20,898 nucleotides of DNA from the NCBI GenBank assembly GCA_035289905.1, contig DATDVT010000034.1, positions 1 to 20,898 on the forward strand. The letters run 5' to 3'. Below are positions 6,528-14,558 of the stretch, piece after piece; position 1 is the first letter of the stretch; every line of letters starts with the position of its first letter. Position numbers and translations under genes: made by a program. The notes below the pieces were generated by a model that was given only the letters and a program-made list of their open reading frames with translations, was not told the DNA's origin and did not search any database. This DNA is from DATDVT01 sp035289905 (GTDB taxonomy: Archaea; Nanobdellota; Nanobdellia; SCGC-AAA011-G17; GW2011-AR18).

Positions 6528-7502
6528 TTATGCCTTTGTGTCTATTGCAGATTCAAGTTCTTTTAGGATTAATTTTGGGTCTGGTTCTTCTATACTTGAG
6601 ATTGTAAACTCTGTTCTGTCGAATATTTCATTTTTTTTTGCTCTGCCTTTGAGAATATATTGTTTACCTACTGTTTGGGCTTTAATTATTTCAAAACTTC
6701 CTGGATTTTGACCTATAATTTTTTCTGCCTGGTCTCTAAAACAAACAGCTCTCATATTAGATGTACCATCATCTATTAACATATTAATTATAGGGATTTG
6801 TTTCGGAGGAATATTACCATGTTGTGTACATTCATAGTGATCTTCATTAAAATTTACTTTTTTGTTACATATTGGACAGGCTTGATAGAATTTAGGCTCA
6901 TATAATTGAACTATGTATGCTAATAATTCTCCTGTTTCATTCTCTTTTAGATCTTTTATTTGTTTTTTAGATATTTGATTAGTAAATTCTATAGCGTTTA
7001 TTATAACGCCTGTTGGATTTATATTTACTTGAGATTTTGAGCCTAAATGTAATTCTTTAAATCCTTGATTGTTTTGTTTAGAATAGGCATTTTTTATTTG
7101 CAAAATTTCTTGCAATTTTAAATCTTTTATCTTTTCAATTAAATTTTCATCCCAAATTGTTAGTCTTATTGATCCTGTTTCGTCAGCGATCATTACATTT
7201 GCTACTTTTCCTATTCTATTTTGAGTAGAAAAGCTTCTTATTTCTGAAATGTTAATTATTTTGCCTAGGGTGTTTATTGAATTCTGACCAGGTTCTATTT
7301 CTTTTATTTTTAGGTCTTGTGATTCTAATTCGAATAAATTTACTCCTAGTTCATTAGCAATTATGTGTGCTGCTCCTTCTTTTGATATTAAATCTTGGAG
7401 TTCTACCAGTTTAAATTGTATTTTAGACTCTATTTCTTCTTTTGAAACATTTTTTATAGTTGATATTTTTTCTATTATCTTTTCATAACTTAATTTAAAC
7501 AT
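6528..7502 (-). CDS. Replication protein A-like ssDNA-binding protein (OB folds, zinc finger)
   Basis: The 324-residue protein has a helical N-terminus (1-70), a first OB fold (about 77-160; LGKIINISEIRSFSTQNRIG, then DETGSIRLTIWDE) and a second OB-like segment (about 187-310) with an embedded zinc finger, Cys 209, Cys 212, Cys 225 and His 228 (CPIC...CTQH). This layout matches archaeal RPA, which coats single-stranded DNA in replication and repair. Two OB folds plus a zinc finger is short compared with multi-OB euryarchaeal RPA but usual in small genomes. A TATA box 24.5 bases upstream gives it its own leaderless message, separate from the pilus block that ends 45 bases before it. Confidence 0.88.
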   Translation of the reverse strand: MFKLSYEKIIEKISTIKNVSKEEIESKIQFKLVELQDLISKEGAAHIIANELGVNLFELESQDLKIKEIEPGQNSINTLGKIINISEIRSFSTQNRIGKVANVMIADETGSIRLTIWDENLIEKIKDLKLQEILQIKNAYSKQNNQGFKELHLGSKSQVNINPTGVIINAIEFTNQISKKQIKDLKENETGELLAYIVQLYEPKFYQACPICNKKVNFNEDHYECTQHGNIPPKQIPIINMLIDDGTSNMRAVCFRDQAEKIIGQNPGSFEIIKAQTVGKQYILKGRAKKNEIFDRTEFTISSIEEPDPKLILKELESAIDTKA

Positions 7503-7522
7503 AATCTGTATTTGAAAGTTTC

Positions 7523-7530
7523 TTTATAAA
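7523..7530 (-). promoter_or_regulatory. TATA box for the RPA-like gene
   Basis: TTTATAAA lies in the 45-base gap after the pilus block, centred 24.5 bases before the ATG at 7502. It marks RPA as a separate transcription unit. Confidence 0.5.
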
Positions 7531-7547
7531 AATATTTGTTTTCATTA

Positions 7548-8309
7548 TTAAGTGAATTGGTTGAATTTAGGTTGCAAATGTTTTGTAGTATCTATAGCAA
7601 GATTTATTTTATTATAGCTGATTAAGAGATTATTACCTTGGAATTTGATAAGGATTCCTTTAAAATTCTCTTCTAAGAGGGATTTACAGTTTGTTTGAGG
7701 TTTATTTATACAGTTGATTGAGATTAGATCATGGAATTTTGAATAGATGGATAGATCTGGCATTTTTGTTTTTATTTCTGGTGTAAAAGTGTATTCTATA
7801 GAGAGATTAGTTATTGAGTTGTTTAGAATAATTGGTTCATAAATAACAGTTATTTCTTTTTCAATTTTTATATCTTTTACTATTATTTTTTCTTTATTAT
7901 CTAGTTCTCTATTTAATAAATTTTGCATAAATAGATTAGAGGATTCTGTATATTCATTAATTTTTGTTTTGAAATTATCTTCAAAATCTTTTTTTGTATT
8001 TAATTCTGGACAGGTTTGCCATTGTGTGTAGGTTAGACCTGAGCTGAAATCTTTGTAAAATGAACATGGTTTTAGATAACCTCCATTTGATTCAAGATTA
8101 GTATTTGAAATTTGTTTAGATAGTTCTGTTAGATATGTCTTTATTTGTATATCTTTTTCATATGTATTTAGGACTCTTAATGGAACTTCTGCAATTTTTA
8201 TCTGCTCTAATTTTTTGTTGTTATCTCTAATTAACATTGCAAATAAGAGTAAAAGTGTGATAAACACTATTAACATTATTGGGATGAATATTTCTCCTTT
8301 TTTATTCAT
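7548..8309 (-). CDS. Pilin-like protein, class III signal peptide (253 aa)
   Basis: Starting at ATG 8309 the product is MNKKG then EIFIPIMLIVFITLLLLF, a prepilin signal cut after Gly 5 followed by a membrane/assembly helix. A Lys/Glu-rich helical stretch (about 30-70) and a roughly 180-residue ectodomain with four or so cysteines follow. The longer start (8324, five residues more) is less likely: every neighbour begins directly with M-x-K-K-G, and GAGGT lies 8 bases before 8309. The ATG overlaps the upstream stop by eight bases. This is the last gene of the pilus block. A minor pilin or pseudopilin role is inferred from the signal and the context. Confidence 0.8.
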   Translation of the reverse strand: MNKKGEIFIPIMLIVFITLLLLFAMLIRDNNKKLEQIKIAEVPLRVLNTYEKDIQIKTYLTELSKQISNTNLESNGGYLKPCSFYKDFSSGLTYTQWQTCPELNTKKDFEDNFKTKINEYTESSNLFMQNLLNRELDNKEKIIVKDIKIEKEITVIYEPIILNNSITNLSIEYTFTPEIKTKMPDLSIYSKFHDLISINCINKPQTNCKSLLEENFKGILIKFQGNNLLISYNKINLAIDTTKHLQPKFNQFT

Positions 8310-8835
8310 CTTTATATACCTCATATAAATTAATTATTGTAATAATATTTGGATTATTTGTTGGAAAATATAATTTTTTATGGTTTATTTCTGTTCCACT
8401 AAAAATCAAGGTATCGCCGTATATTTTTATATTTGATTCGCTTTTTTCTTTTAAATTATAATCTGTTACTTTTAATTGCCAATGTAATTCTAATTTAGAT
8501 CTATCTAAGTTGTTAGTAAATCCTGGACGATGGGGTGTTTTTTCTAATAAAGAAAGTAATCTGGATTGGGCTTCTAAATTTGAATTTTTTTGTGCTTCAA
8601 TTAATAATTCTTTAACTGCGATAGGCTCTGTAAAAAATGGTTCTGCTGAAACTTTTGTTTCCAATAAGGATGTTAATGTAAATATTTGTTCTTCTGTTTC
8701 TGGGGCTGCAAAACTATTTATTGTTAATCCACCAAATGTAGAAAAATAAATACTAAAACTTAAGAAGGTTATGGCTATGATTATTAAGACTGGCAGACCA
8801 TAAATTAATAACGCTACAGCTCCTTTTTTATACAT
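8302..8835 (-). CDS. Pilin-like protein, class III signal peptide (177 aa)
   Basis: From ATG 8835 the product begins MYKKG then AVALLIYGLPVLIIIAITFL, a prepilin peptidase site (after Gly 5) and hydrophobic helix. The ectodomain is about 145 residues, mostly helical at first then beta-rich, with no cysteines. GAGGT lies 11 bases upstream, inside the preceding gene, and the start overlaps the preceding stop by eight bases (ATGTATAA). An ATG two codons earlier is possible but breaks the pattern. A minor pilin-like subunit is inferred; I do not recognise the ectodomain. Confidence 0.78.
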   Translation of the reverse strand: MYKKGAVALLIYGLPVLIIIAITFLSFSIYFSTFGGLTINSFAAPETEEQIFTLTSLLETKVSAEPFFTEPIAVKELLIEAQKNSNLEAQSRLLSLLEKTPHRPGFTNNLDRSKLELHWQLKVTDYNLKEKSESNIKIYGDTLIFSGTEINHKKLYFPTNNPNIITIINLYEVYKDE

Positions 8836-9295
8836 TTTCAAATATTACCTCAATTTTTAATATTCCTGGATTTATCTGGTCTTTATCTTTGAAAGAAACT
8901 AGTTGGTTTTTTACTAAACAGGTTTTATGTTTAACAATATCACATATAGGATATAGTGAATTTAAGTATTCTGGCATTAAATTTATTTGGTTTTTGATTA
9001 GATTCCTATCTAAATCTGTTAATGTTAATTTGAAACCCATTCCTTTTTTGTTTATGCAATTTTGAATTGTTTCTTGATTAAATTTATCTAAGTTTATTAT
9101 ATTCTCATCAGTAATACATTGATGTAATAGTTGAGCGGTTAAGATTTCTGTTTCTAGGGGATAAAGATTCATTTCTTGTGTTCTATATTGATAGATTATG
9201 ATACCTAAATATAAGATAAAGACTAGTACAAAGAGCACTTTAAATATTGAAGTGATTGTTCTAGATCCTAAATCGAAATCTCCTCTTTTATTCAT
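8828..9295 (-). CDS. Pilin-like protein, class III signal peptide (155 aa)
   Basis: Chosen start ATG 9295 gives MNKRG then DFDLGSRTITSIFKVLFVLV and a continued helix to about residue 35. The KRG variant still fits the charged-residue-plus-Gly processing site. The ectodomain contains four cysteines (LHQC, QNC, YPIC, KTC) that could pair. The upstream in-frame ATG at 9334 would add 13 charged residues before the signal and is unlikely. The start overlaps the previous stop by eight bases. A GGAGGG lies too far upstream (about 19 bases) to be a clear site, so coupling to the preceding gene is the likelier way of initiation. Confidence 0.75.
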   Translation of the reverse strand: MNKRGDFDLGSRTITSIFKVLFVLVFILYLGIIIYQYRTQEMNLYPLETEILTAQLLHQCITDENIINLDKFNQETIQNCINKKGMGFKLTLTDLDRNLIKNQINLMPEYLNSLYPICDIVKHKTCLVKNQLVSFKDKDQINPGILKIEVIFENV

Positions 9296-9650
9296 TTTTT
9301 TTGAGTTTATATGATCCCTCCGTGAATATTTCACTATACTTTTCTTTATCTTTGCTTTGTGTACAAAAATATGTTTGAATATTTATTGTTTTTTCTGTTA
9401 TTTTGTATAAGCAATTTTTTGGATCTCTAGAAATGGTGTATTGCTCTGGGGTTTGTAGTTCTACGTTTAATTTTCCTTTTGCTAGAAGGGTTGTATCATA
9501 TAAATAAGCTGCTTCTCTTACTATGGCTTTTTCTTCAAAAAAAGAGTTATCTTTGATTGTGAAGTATATTCCAAAGATTAAAAAAGTGATAAATGCTGCT
9601 AGGATTAGATCTTCTAGATAATTTTGTAATTTTTCACCTTTTTTATTCAT
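9288..9650 (-). CDS. Pilin-like protein, class III signal peptide (120 aa)
   Basis: The protein begins MNKKG then EKLQNYLEDLILAAFITFLI, a prepilin site after Gly 5. The amphipathic segment after the cut resembles the assembly helix of type IV pilins, with Glu 6 directly at +1 and further acidic residues. The short ectodomain has two cysteines (NCLY, YFC) close enough to form a disulfide. No Shine-Dalgarno is visible; the ATG overlaps the stop of the 416-residue gene by eight bases. It ends KLKKNE, like the preceding protein, because the overlap fixes the last codons. Confidence 0.78.
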   Translation of the reverse strand: MNKKGEKLQNYLEDLILAAFITFLIFGIYFTIKDNSFFEEKAIVREAAYLYDTTLLAKGKLNVELQTPEQYTISRDPKNCLYKITEKTINIQTYFCTQSKDKEKYSEIFTEGSYKLKKNE

Positions 9651-10893
9651 TTTTTTTACAAGATGGATTGTTTTGTGTTAAGATTATTTCATTTATTGGA
9701 ATAGTTATTTCTTTAATTTTTGTTGGATCTATTGTTTCTTGGACTAGTGGAATTATAAGAGGATATCCACTTGCTGCATCTAGATCTTTAATTTTACCCT
9801 GTATTTCTTCTTTTTTAACTAATTGTTCTTTTGAAGGGGTTGTTATAATTAGCCATTTATTGTCTTTTAATTTATAATAATTAGTAAATACCCAGCTTCC
9901 TTTTAAATCTTTGTTTAATAAATATTTGAATCCTATTGCTTCTTCGTCTATTGTTAATTTTAATTCTTCTGAGGATTTTTGTTCTTCTAATTTAAAGTTT
10001 AAACAAGATTCTTCTGTGATAAGGAAAGATGATGGAAGTCCTTCTAAATTATGAATTAGAATAAATTTATCTCCTTGAGGGATTAATTCTTTTGTGTAAA
10101 TACTTGATTTTTCTTGAGAGTAATAGACTGGAATTTTGTCAGTTCCAATCTCTTTAGTTGTAAATATTAAGGACAATCTTTTTATTGATAACGGCGAAAG
10201 TTCAATATTTGCATCTAATTCTGATGTTATTTTATCTATTTTGAAACATATTTGTTTTTGGTCTAGATTTATTAATCCTGTTTGTATACAGTTTGCTGGG
10301 GAGATATAAGCCTCTGGTTCTTTTATGATTTCTGAGGATTCAATAATTAAAGAAACCGATTCTAGTGAAAGGTTATCTTTGACTGTTACGGGGATGGTGT
10401 AGTCTTTGGTTGTTATTGTTGTACCCTCTGGAACTATTGTAAGTTGATCATCTTTTCTTGATAATTTTAATGAAATGGTTTCTCCATAATCTTTTGTTGT
10501 GAATTGTTGAGTATTTATACCTTTAATATTTTTAAAAATAAAACAACGGTTTCTATCAAAAAGACAAGTATTCTCTTCAATTGATTTACATAAACAGATA
10601 GATGGCTTTTCTAAACTGGGTAATGATTCTGGATGTATATTCATACCTTGACTATATATAAAAGAAGTTAGTTTGCAATTATTATTGATGAAAAAATAAT
10701 TAGATTCAGAGATTTTTCCATTGTCTAGGGAGATTAATTCTTTAGTTAGACCTTCCCAATAAGGTAGATTTTCACATTCTGAAAGTTTAGTACAACTTCT
10801 AAGCCAGCTAACTAGAACTATTGTAACTACTATTGCAATAACTAAACCAGTTAAAAAACTCCAAATAGTATCCATCCCTTTTTTTGATCTCAT
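9643..10893 (-). CDS. Large pilin-like protein, class III signal peptide (416 aa)
   Basis: MRSKKG precedes the helix MDTIWSFLTGLVIAIVVTIV, a prepilin site with a long ectodomain of about 380 residues. The first 130 residues are Cys-rich, with a CLCK...C...C cluster near 99-120 that probably forms disulfides; the remainder is beta-rich. The size is far above a normal pilin and resembles large minor pilins that cap or decorate a filament. A TATA box 26-27 bases upstream (10916-10923) suggests a leaderless start, so this gene may head its own transcript with the four coupled genes after it. I do not recognise the ectodomain fold. Confidence 0.8.
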   Translation of the reverse strand: MRSKKGMDTIWSFLTGLVIAIVVTIVLVSWLRSCTKLSECENLPYWEGLTKELISLDNGKISESNYFFINNNCKLTSFIYSQGMNIHPESLPSLEKPSICLCKSIEENTCLFDRNRCFIFKNIKGINTQQFTTKDYGETISLKLSRKDDQLTIVPEGTTITTKDYTIPVTVKDNLSLESVSLIIESSEIIKEPEAYISPANCIQTGLINLDQKQICFKIDKITSELDANIELSPLSIKRLSLIFTTKEIGTDKIPVYYSQEKSSIYTKELIPQGDKFILIHNLEGLPSSFLITEESCLNFKLEEQKSSEELKLTIDEEAIGFKYLLNKDLKGSWVFTNYYKLKDNKWLIITTPSKEQLVKKEEIQGKIKDLDAASGYPLIIPLVQETIDPTKIKEITIPINEIILTQNNPSCKKNE

Positions 10894-10915
10894 TGTAAAA
10901 TAAGAGAAGCGGTAG

Positions 10916-10923
10916 TTTATAAA
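10916..10923 (-). promoter_or_regulatory. Internal TATA box before the 416-aa pilin-like gene
   Basis: TTTATAAA is centred 26.5 bases before the ATG at 10893, in the gap after the 60-residue pilin gene. No Shine-Dalgarno is visible. It suggests a second promoter inside the pilus block. Confidence 0.5.
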
Positions 10924-10925
10924 AT

Positions 10926-11108
10926 TTAACCAATTTTAATTTCTTTAGGTGTAGCTGTTATGGTATTGTTAATTAGATCATTATATGCTGCACTTAGACT
11001 GCCACCATATTTTATAATAAAAATAATTGCAATTGCGAGAACAATTAAAATAATTATAGTTACTATTACTGTGGATAGGGTTAATTCCACTCCTTTTTTG
11101 TTTTTCAT
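10926..11108 (-). CDS. Small pilin-like protein, class III signal peptide (60 aa)
   Basis: MKNKKG is followed by VELTLSTVIVTIIILIVLAI and about 25 more residues with almost no ectodomain. The mature part is essentially one long helix, as in small archaeal pilins or archaellins where the helix forms the filament core. A Glu two residues after the cut is in place for assembly. It lies 12 bases downstream of the 155-residue Cys-rich pilin and is likely co-transcribed with it. No Shine-Dalgarno is visible. It may be a structural or a regulatory pilin. Confidence 0.75.
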   Translation of the reverse strand: MKNKKGVELTLSTVIVTIIILIVLAIAIIFIIKYGGSLSAAYNDLINNTITATPKEIKIG

Positions 11109-11120
11109 AATTGAAAAAAA

Positions 11121-11588
11121 TTATTTACAAGTTACACCTGGACAAATAACACCTAGATGGTTGATACCTTTGTGATCAGTGCTATCGAAATTACCATCGA
11201 CTGCATCTAGAGTATCTACAGATGCTCCTGTTCCAGTTTTATGAACTGCACTACAATAGAAATGCAATGCTTTTCCTTTTGTATCTGCTTTGGTTGACTT
11301 TTCTGCACTACCATCTCCATCGATATCTACTGTTTGATATTTAGTACAATATGGTGATACTCTTTGTTCTTCAGGGGTTAATTGCGAGGCTGAATCACAG
11401 TAACCTTCACAGAAATTTTTAGCTTCTACTAAATTACTTCCTGCAGAACCTATAAATATTGCTTTTATTCTAGAAACTACAGAACTTGTACCTCCTACAA
11501 AGAAGGCAACAATGACAACTAGAACAATTATAACTAGAATAGCTATGATAACTGTATTCATGGATAAACTTTGACCTTTTTTATTCAT
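11121..11588 (-). CDS. Major pilin candidate, class III signal peptide (155 aa)
   Basis: From ATG 11588 the protein begins MNKKG then QSLSMNTVIIAILVIIVLVV. Gln at +1 and this helix are the classic archaeal class III signal of DPANN pilins. The ectodomain is Gly/Ala/Ser-rich with six cysteines (60, 64, 81, 112, 149, 154), suggesting three disulfides, and has a DxDxDG loop (88-93, DIDGDG) like dockerin or EF-hand calcium sites. GAGGTG six bases before 11588 is the clearest ribosome binding site in the block and decides against the ATG nine bases upstream. The richer base composition of the gene and the strong site suggest high expression, hence major pilin (inferred). Confidence 0.82.
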   Translation of the reverse strand: MNKKGQSLSMNTVIIAILVIIVLVVIVAFFVGGTSSVVSRIKAIFIGSAGSNLVEAKNFCEGYCDSASQLTPEEQRVSPYCTKYQTVDIDGDGSAEKSTKADTKGKALHFYCSAVHKTGTGASVDTLDAVDGNFDSTDHKGINHLGVICPGVTCK

Positions 11589-11594
11589 TACAAA

Positions 11595-11600
11595 CACCTC
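11595..11600 (-). promoter_or_regulatory. Shine-Dalgarno of the major pilin candidate
   Basis: GAGGTG lies six bases before ATG 11588. It matches the archaeal 16S 3' end well and fixes the start at the M-N-K-K-G methionine. The 50-base gap upstream (11589-11638) also contains TTTAAAAG and TTTATTAA, possible promoter elements. Confidence 0.55.
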
Positions 11601-11638
11601 TTTTAAATTTAATTAGTTTTTCTTAATAAAGGTTATTA

Positions 11639-13645
11639 TTACAAAACTATGTTTTTAACAATGTTTTCTGCTTGTTTTTCTCTATGTTTAATGTCTATTT
11701 CTTTTAATTGATCGCTAGTTAATGCGTAGAGACAAACATAATTTTTAGGATAAGAAATTAATTGTATTGAAACCTTTTCTTCAACTGTGAATGCTGGTAA
11801 GTATATTAGTTGATCTTCAAATGGAGGAATGGTTTCTTTATCATTTAAACTTGTTTGTTGACATAGATTTATAGAAATTAATTCTGATTTTTTTAATTGA
11901 TCTTTTTCATATAGCATGAATGTATTTGCACTATATTTTATAGAATAATCTGGAAACGATATTGGTTTATATTCATTGCAATATGTTGGTTTTTCAGTGG
12001 TTTTTGTTTGTGCTTGAGATATTGTTTCTTGTACTATATCAAAAGGAAGATATGGATTACCTAAAATTAATTTTGGAAATGTATTTTTTTCTTCTATTTC
12101 TATTGTTTTTAGGTAAGTTAATGCATCTGTAAAAGACATTTGATTTAATTTTTGTATTAGATTATTTAGTTGTGCTTCTTGATCTTGGTTTAGAATTATA
12201 GATTTTTCTATCATTCCAATTTTTTCTCCTTGGTATTCTGGCATTAAGTCTTGGTAAAGTATAAGGATATTATTTGATTGATCTAATTCTGTTTTATATT
12301 TTTTGGGGAAGGAATTCCAAGAACCTCTTCCTGATTCTAAAGAGTAATATATGCCAACTATATATCTTTTTGTTTGCTCTTTGTAAAAGTAATTGGAATC
12401 TTCAAGGTTTAGTTTCTCTCCTTTCGAAATTTTTGTTTCTAATTCTAACACCTTTTGAATAGGAATTGTTGATTTTGGTAATTCCATATCATACATTGGG
12501 GATAGAAGCCCGTTTTTATATATTATTGGCTCGTGTCCTTTTAAAATTATAGGATAATAATCAGATTTTTGTAAGTAAGCGTAGCCTTCATTACAGGTTT
12601 TTCTTTCTAGGGGGTTTGGATAATTAGTACTTGATTCTTCTAAAATGAAAGAAGAGCCGAGTTGTCCAATTACATCAGATTCTCTTATCCTATAGTTTTT
12701 TACAATAGACCATGAGCTTTTTCCTAGAGAATCTAAAGTACACTTTAGATTAATTGCTTTTTCATCTCCAATATCATAAATTAATTCTTCAGATTCTAGT
12801 TTTCCTGGCAAGAAAACTCTAATTTCTTGAGAGAACATATTTTGGACGTTAATTGTTGGAGTACAGCTTTTAATCATTGATATTAATTTGTCAAATTCTA
12901 ATAGAGGTGGTCTTAATTTTGTAGGCATTTCACATTTTTTAATATTTGAAAGGGGTGTGGCATCATTATAAGTAAAGAACTCCATTTTGTGTCCTTCTTT
13001 ATATATAAAATAAGGTGGCTTAATTTCTTGTTTATTTTCTTGTTTTAGGTAAGCATATATCTCTCTATTTTCTTTAGTAATGTAAATTTCAGATAATGGA
13101 AAAGCATTATTGAAAGTTATTGTTTGCTTTTTTTCAGCTTCTTCTATTTCTTGATAGGTTCCAAATTGAAAAAAACCAGATTCTGTAGTTTTAACAAAGT
13201 AAAGATTATCATTCTCTACATAAGGATTAGTAAAACTTTCTTTTTGATTGGAATCTAGTGTTTTAGATCCAGTTCTAAATCCTCCAGTTGGTTCTTTACT
13301 TGTTGGTTTATCACTAATTATATCAACAGAACCTTCTACCATAATAAATTCTGTTTTTCCTATCCCATTATTTGTTAATCTAATTACATGATTAGGAATT
13401 GTTTCTAAATTAATATCACAAATACAATTGTCTGTAGGGGATAATTTACAAGTTTTGTAATCTTCATAAAATTGGTATAATATTTCACTTTTGTTTTCAA
13501 TAAAAGATGCTGGTCCTTCTAATTTAAATAAATCTCTAAAGGCTTTATCTAATGCTGGAAGTTTATAGATTAATAAAATTGCTAAAATTAAAATAGCTAT
13601 AGCTATTAAGAGATATACTACTTTTTTTGTTCCTTCTTCAGTCAT
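11639..13645 (-). CDS. Large membrane-anchored extracytoplasmic protein of the pilus locus (668 aa)
   Basis: A single N-terminal helix (about 9-27, VVYLLIAIAILILAILLIYK) anchors an ectodomain of about 640 residues. Unlike all its neighbours it lacks KKG before the helix: MTEEG is acidic and the lysines come after the Gly, so processing by prepilin peptidase is doubtful and it may stay as a signal anchor. Early Cys residues (CKLSPTDNCICD, about 66-77) recall the Cys cluster of the 416-residue protein. The start codon shares one base with the stop of the 52-residue pilin (TAATG). Possible roles are a tip adhesin, a periplasm-like scaffold or a pilus docking protein. I do not recognise the fold. 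Confidence 0.75.
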   Translation of the reverse strand: MTEEGTKKVVYLLIAIAILILAILLIYKLPALDKAFRDLFKLEGPASFIENKSEILYQFYEDYKTCKLSPTDNCICDINLETIPNHVIRLTNNGIGKTEFIMVEGSVDIISDKPTSKEPTGGFRTGSKTLDSNQKESFTNPYVENDNLYFVKTTESGFFQFGTYQEIEEAEKKQTITFNNAFPLSEIYITKENREIYAYLKQENKQEIKPPYFIYKEGHKMEFFTYNDATPLSNIKKCEMPTKLRPPLLEFDKLISMIKSCTPTINVQNMFSQEIRVFLPGKLESEELIYDIGDEKAINLKCTLDSLGKSSWSIVKNYRIRESDVIGQLGSSFILEESSTNYPNPLERKTCNEGYAYLQKSDYYPIILKGHEPIIYKNGLLSPMYDMELPKSTIPIQKVLELETKISKGEKLNLEDSNYFYKEQTKRYIVGIYYSLESGRGSWNSFPKKYKTELDQSNNILILYQDLMPEYQGEKIGMIEKSIILNQDQEAQLNNLIQKLNQMSFTDALTYLKTIEIEEKNTFPKLILGNPYLPFDIVQETISQAQTKTTEKPTYCNEYKPISFPDYSIKYSANTFMLYEKDQLKKSELISINLCQQTSLNDKETIPPFEDQLIYLPAFTVEEKVSIQLISYPKNYVCLYALTSDQLKEIDIKHREKQAENIVKNIVL

Positions 13646-13803
13646 TAGTTAAACCTCAAAGTATTTTTAAAGAATTTTAAGATATCATATGCTTTATCTT
13701 TTTCTTTCCAAATTATCAAAACTAAAACTAATAAAACTATTAATCCAACTAATAATTTAATTACAAAACTAATTTCAATATCCCCTTTTTTTATCCTGTG
13801 CAT
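13645..13803 (-). CDS. Micro-pilin, class III signal peptide (52 aa)
   Basis: This short gene fills the gap between the 255- and 668-residue genes. It begins MHRIKKG then DIEISFVIKLLVGLIVLLVL, giving a prepilin site after Gly 7, a Glu at +3 and a long helix, and ends with a basic 20-residue tail (FFKNTLRFN). GAGG lies five bases before the ATG at 13803. It overlaps the preceding stop by 13 bases and the following ATG by one base (TAATG), so it is firmly built into the operon. The mature product would be essentially a bare helix, perhaps a small structural or initiating pilin. Confidence 0.78.
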   Translation of the reverse strand: MHRIKKGDIEISFVIKLLVGLIVLLVLVLIIWKEKDKAYDILKFFKNTLRFN

Positions 13804-14558
13804 ATGATCCTCATCTCTTTTTCTGAAAGTAATTGTATAGTATATTGGTTAGCAGCTGCTGTTTTGATAATTAAGGCTGGTATTCCCCCAATCATATATT
13901 TGGCATAACTTAAGGAATCTATGTTTTCAAGGAATTGTGTAGCTGTTTTACCTGATGTGCTTGTAGTTGCTATAAATATTATTCTTAAATCTTCTTTAAT
14001 AATTAGTTCTTGTTTTTCTAATTGATTATCTTTTAAATTATAAATTAATTCTATAAAACTCTTGGAAGATGTAGCTGGATGACCATAAGTTAAGTAATAA
14101 CCATAGTCTTGGATAACATAAGGCTTTGTTGCGTTCTTGAATTCATCAGAGAAAACTATTTGTGCACAAGAAAAACAAAATGGTTTTGCTCCTAATTTAG
14201 AATATTTTAGAAAATCAATTTTTCCACTTCCAAAGGCAGACCAACAATCGTACATTGCATTAACAATTAATTCAGAAGCTGGAGAGACTCCTGTTTTACT
14301 ATCTACTTTGAATTGCGATTCTTTAGTTATTTTGATTGGTTCTCTGTATAATGTGTCTGTTTCAGGATAATCAGACGTAAATGAACTGGTTTTAATATCT
14401 GCTTTTGAATTTACCCAAAATTCTATTTTTGATCTTTCCGATGCAGATTTTATTTCGTTTGCTGCATTTTGATTTATTAAAAAAATAACTCCAAATGTTA
14501 AGAGAGCAATTACTCCAACTACTAAGGCACTTACTGCAATACCTGCTCCTTTTTTCAT
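13791..14558 (-). CDS. Pilin-like protein, class III signal peptide (255 aa)
   Basis: MKKG precedes AGIAVSALVVGVIALLTFGV, the shortest prepilin signal of the set (cut after Gly 4). The ectodomain, about 220 residues, has cysteines near 105 (YDCW), 128 and 131 (FCFSC) and 253 (IICTG). The CxxC-like FCFSC could be a metal site or a disulfide. AAAGGAGG six bases before the ATG is a strong ribosome binding site, located in the end of the preceding 40-residue gene, and the ATG overlaps that gene's TGA (ATGA). A minor pilin role is inferred. I do not recognise the ectodomain. Confidence 0.8.
   Translation of the reverse strand: MKKGAGIAVSALVVGVIALLTFGVIFLINQNAANEIKSASERSKIEFWVNSKADIKTSSFTSDYPETDTLYREPIKITKESQFKVDSKTGVSPASELIVNAMYDCWSAFGSGKIDFLKYSKLGAKPFCFSCAQIVFSDEFKNATKPYVIQDYGYYLTYGHPATSSKSFIELIYNLKDNQLEKQELIIKEDLRIIFIATTSTSGKTATQFLENIDSLSYAKYMIGGIPALIIKTAAANQYTIQLLSEKEMRIICTG

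Noticed and set aside
8294..8309. AAAAAAGG after ATGAAT in the signal codons as a programmed slippage site
   Set aside because: The run simply encodes Lys-Lys-Gly in an AT-rich genome. All downstream frames are intact without shifting.
9296..9334. Longer start for the 155-residue pilin-like protein
   Set aside because: It adds 13 charged residues before the M-N-K-R-G signal. The 8-base overlap start at 9295 follows the pattern of its neighbours.
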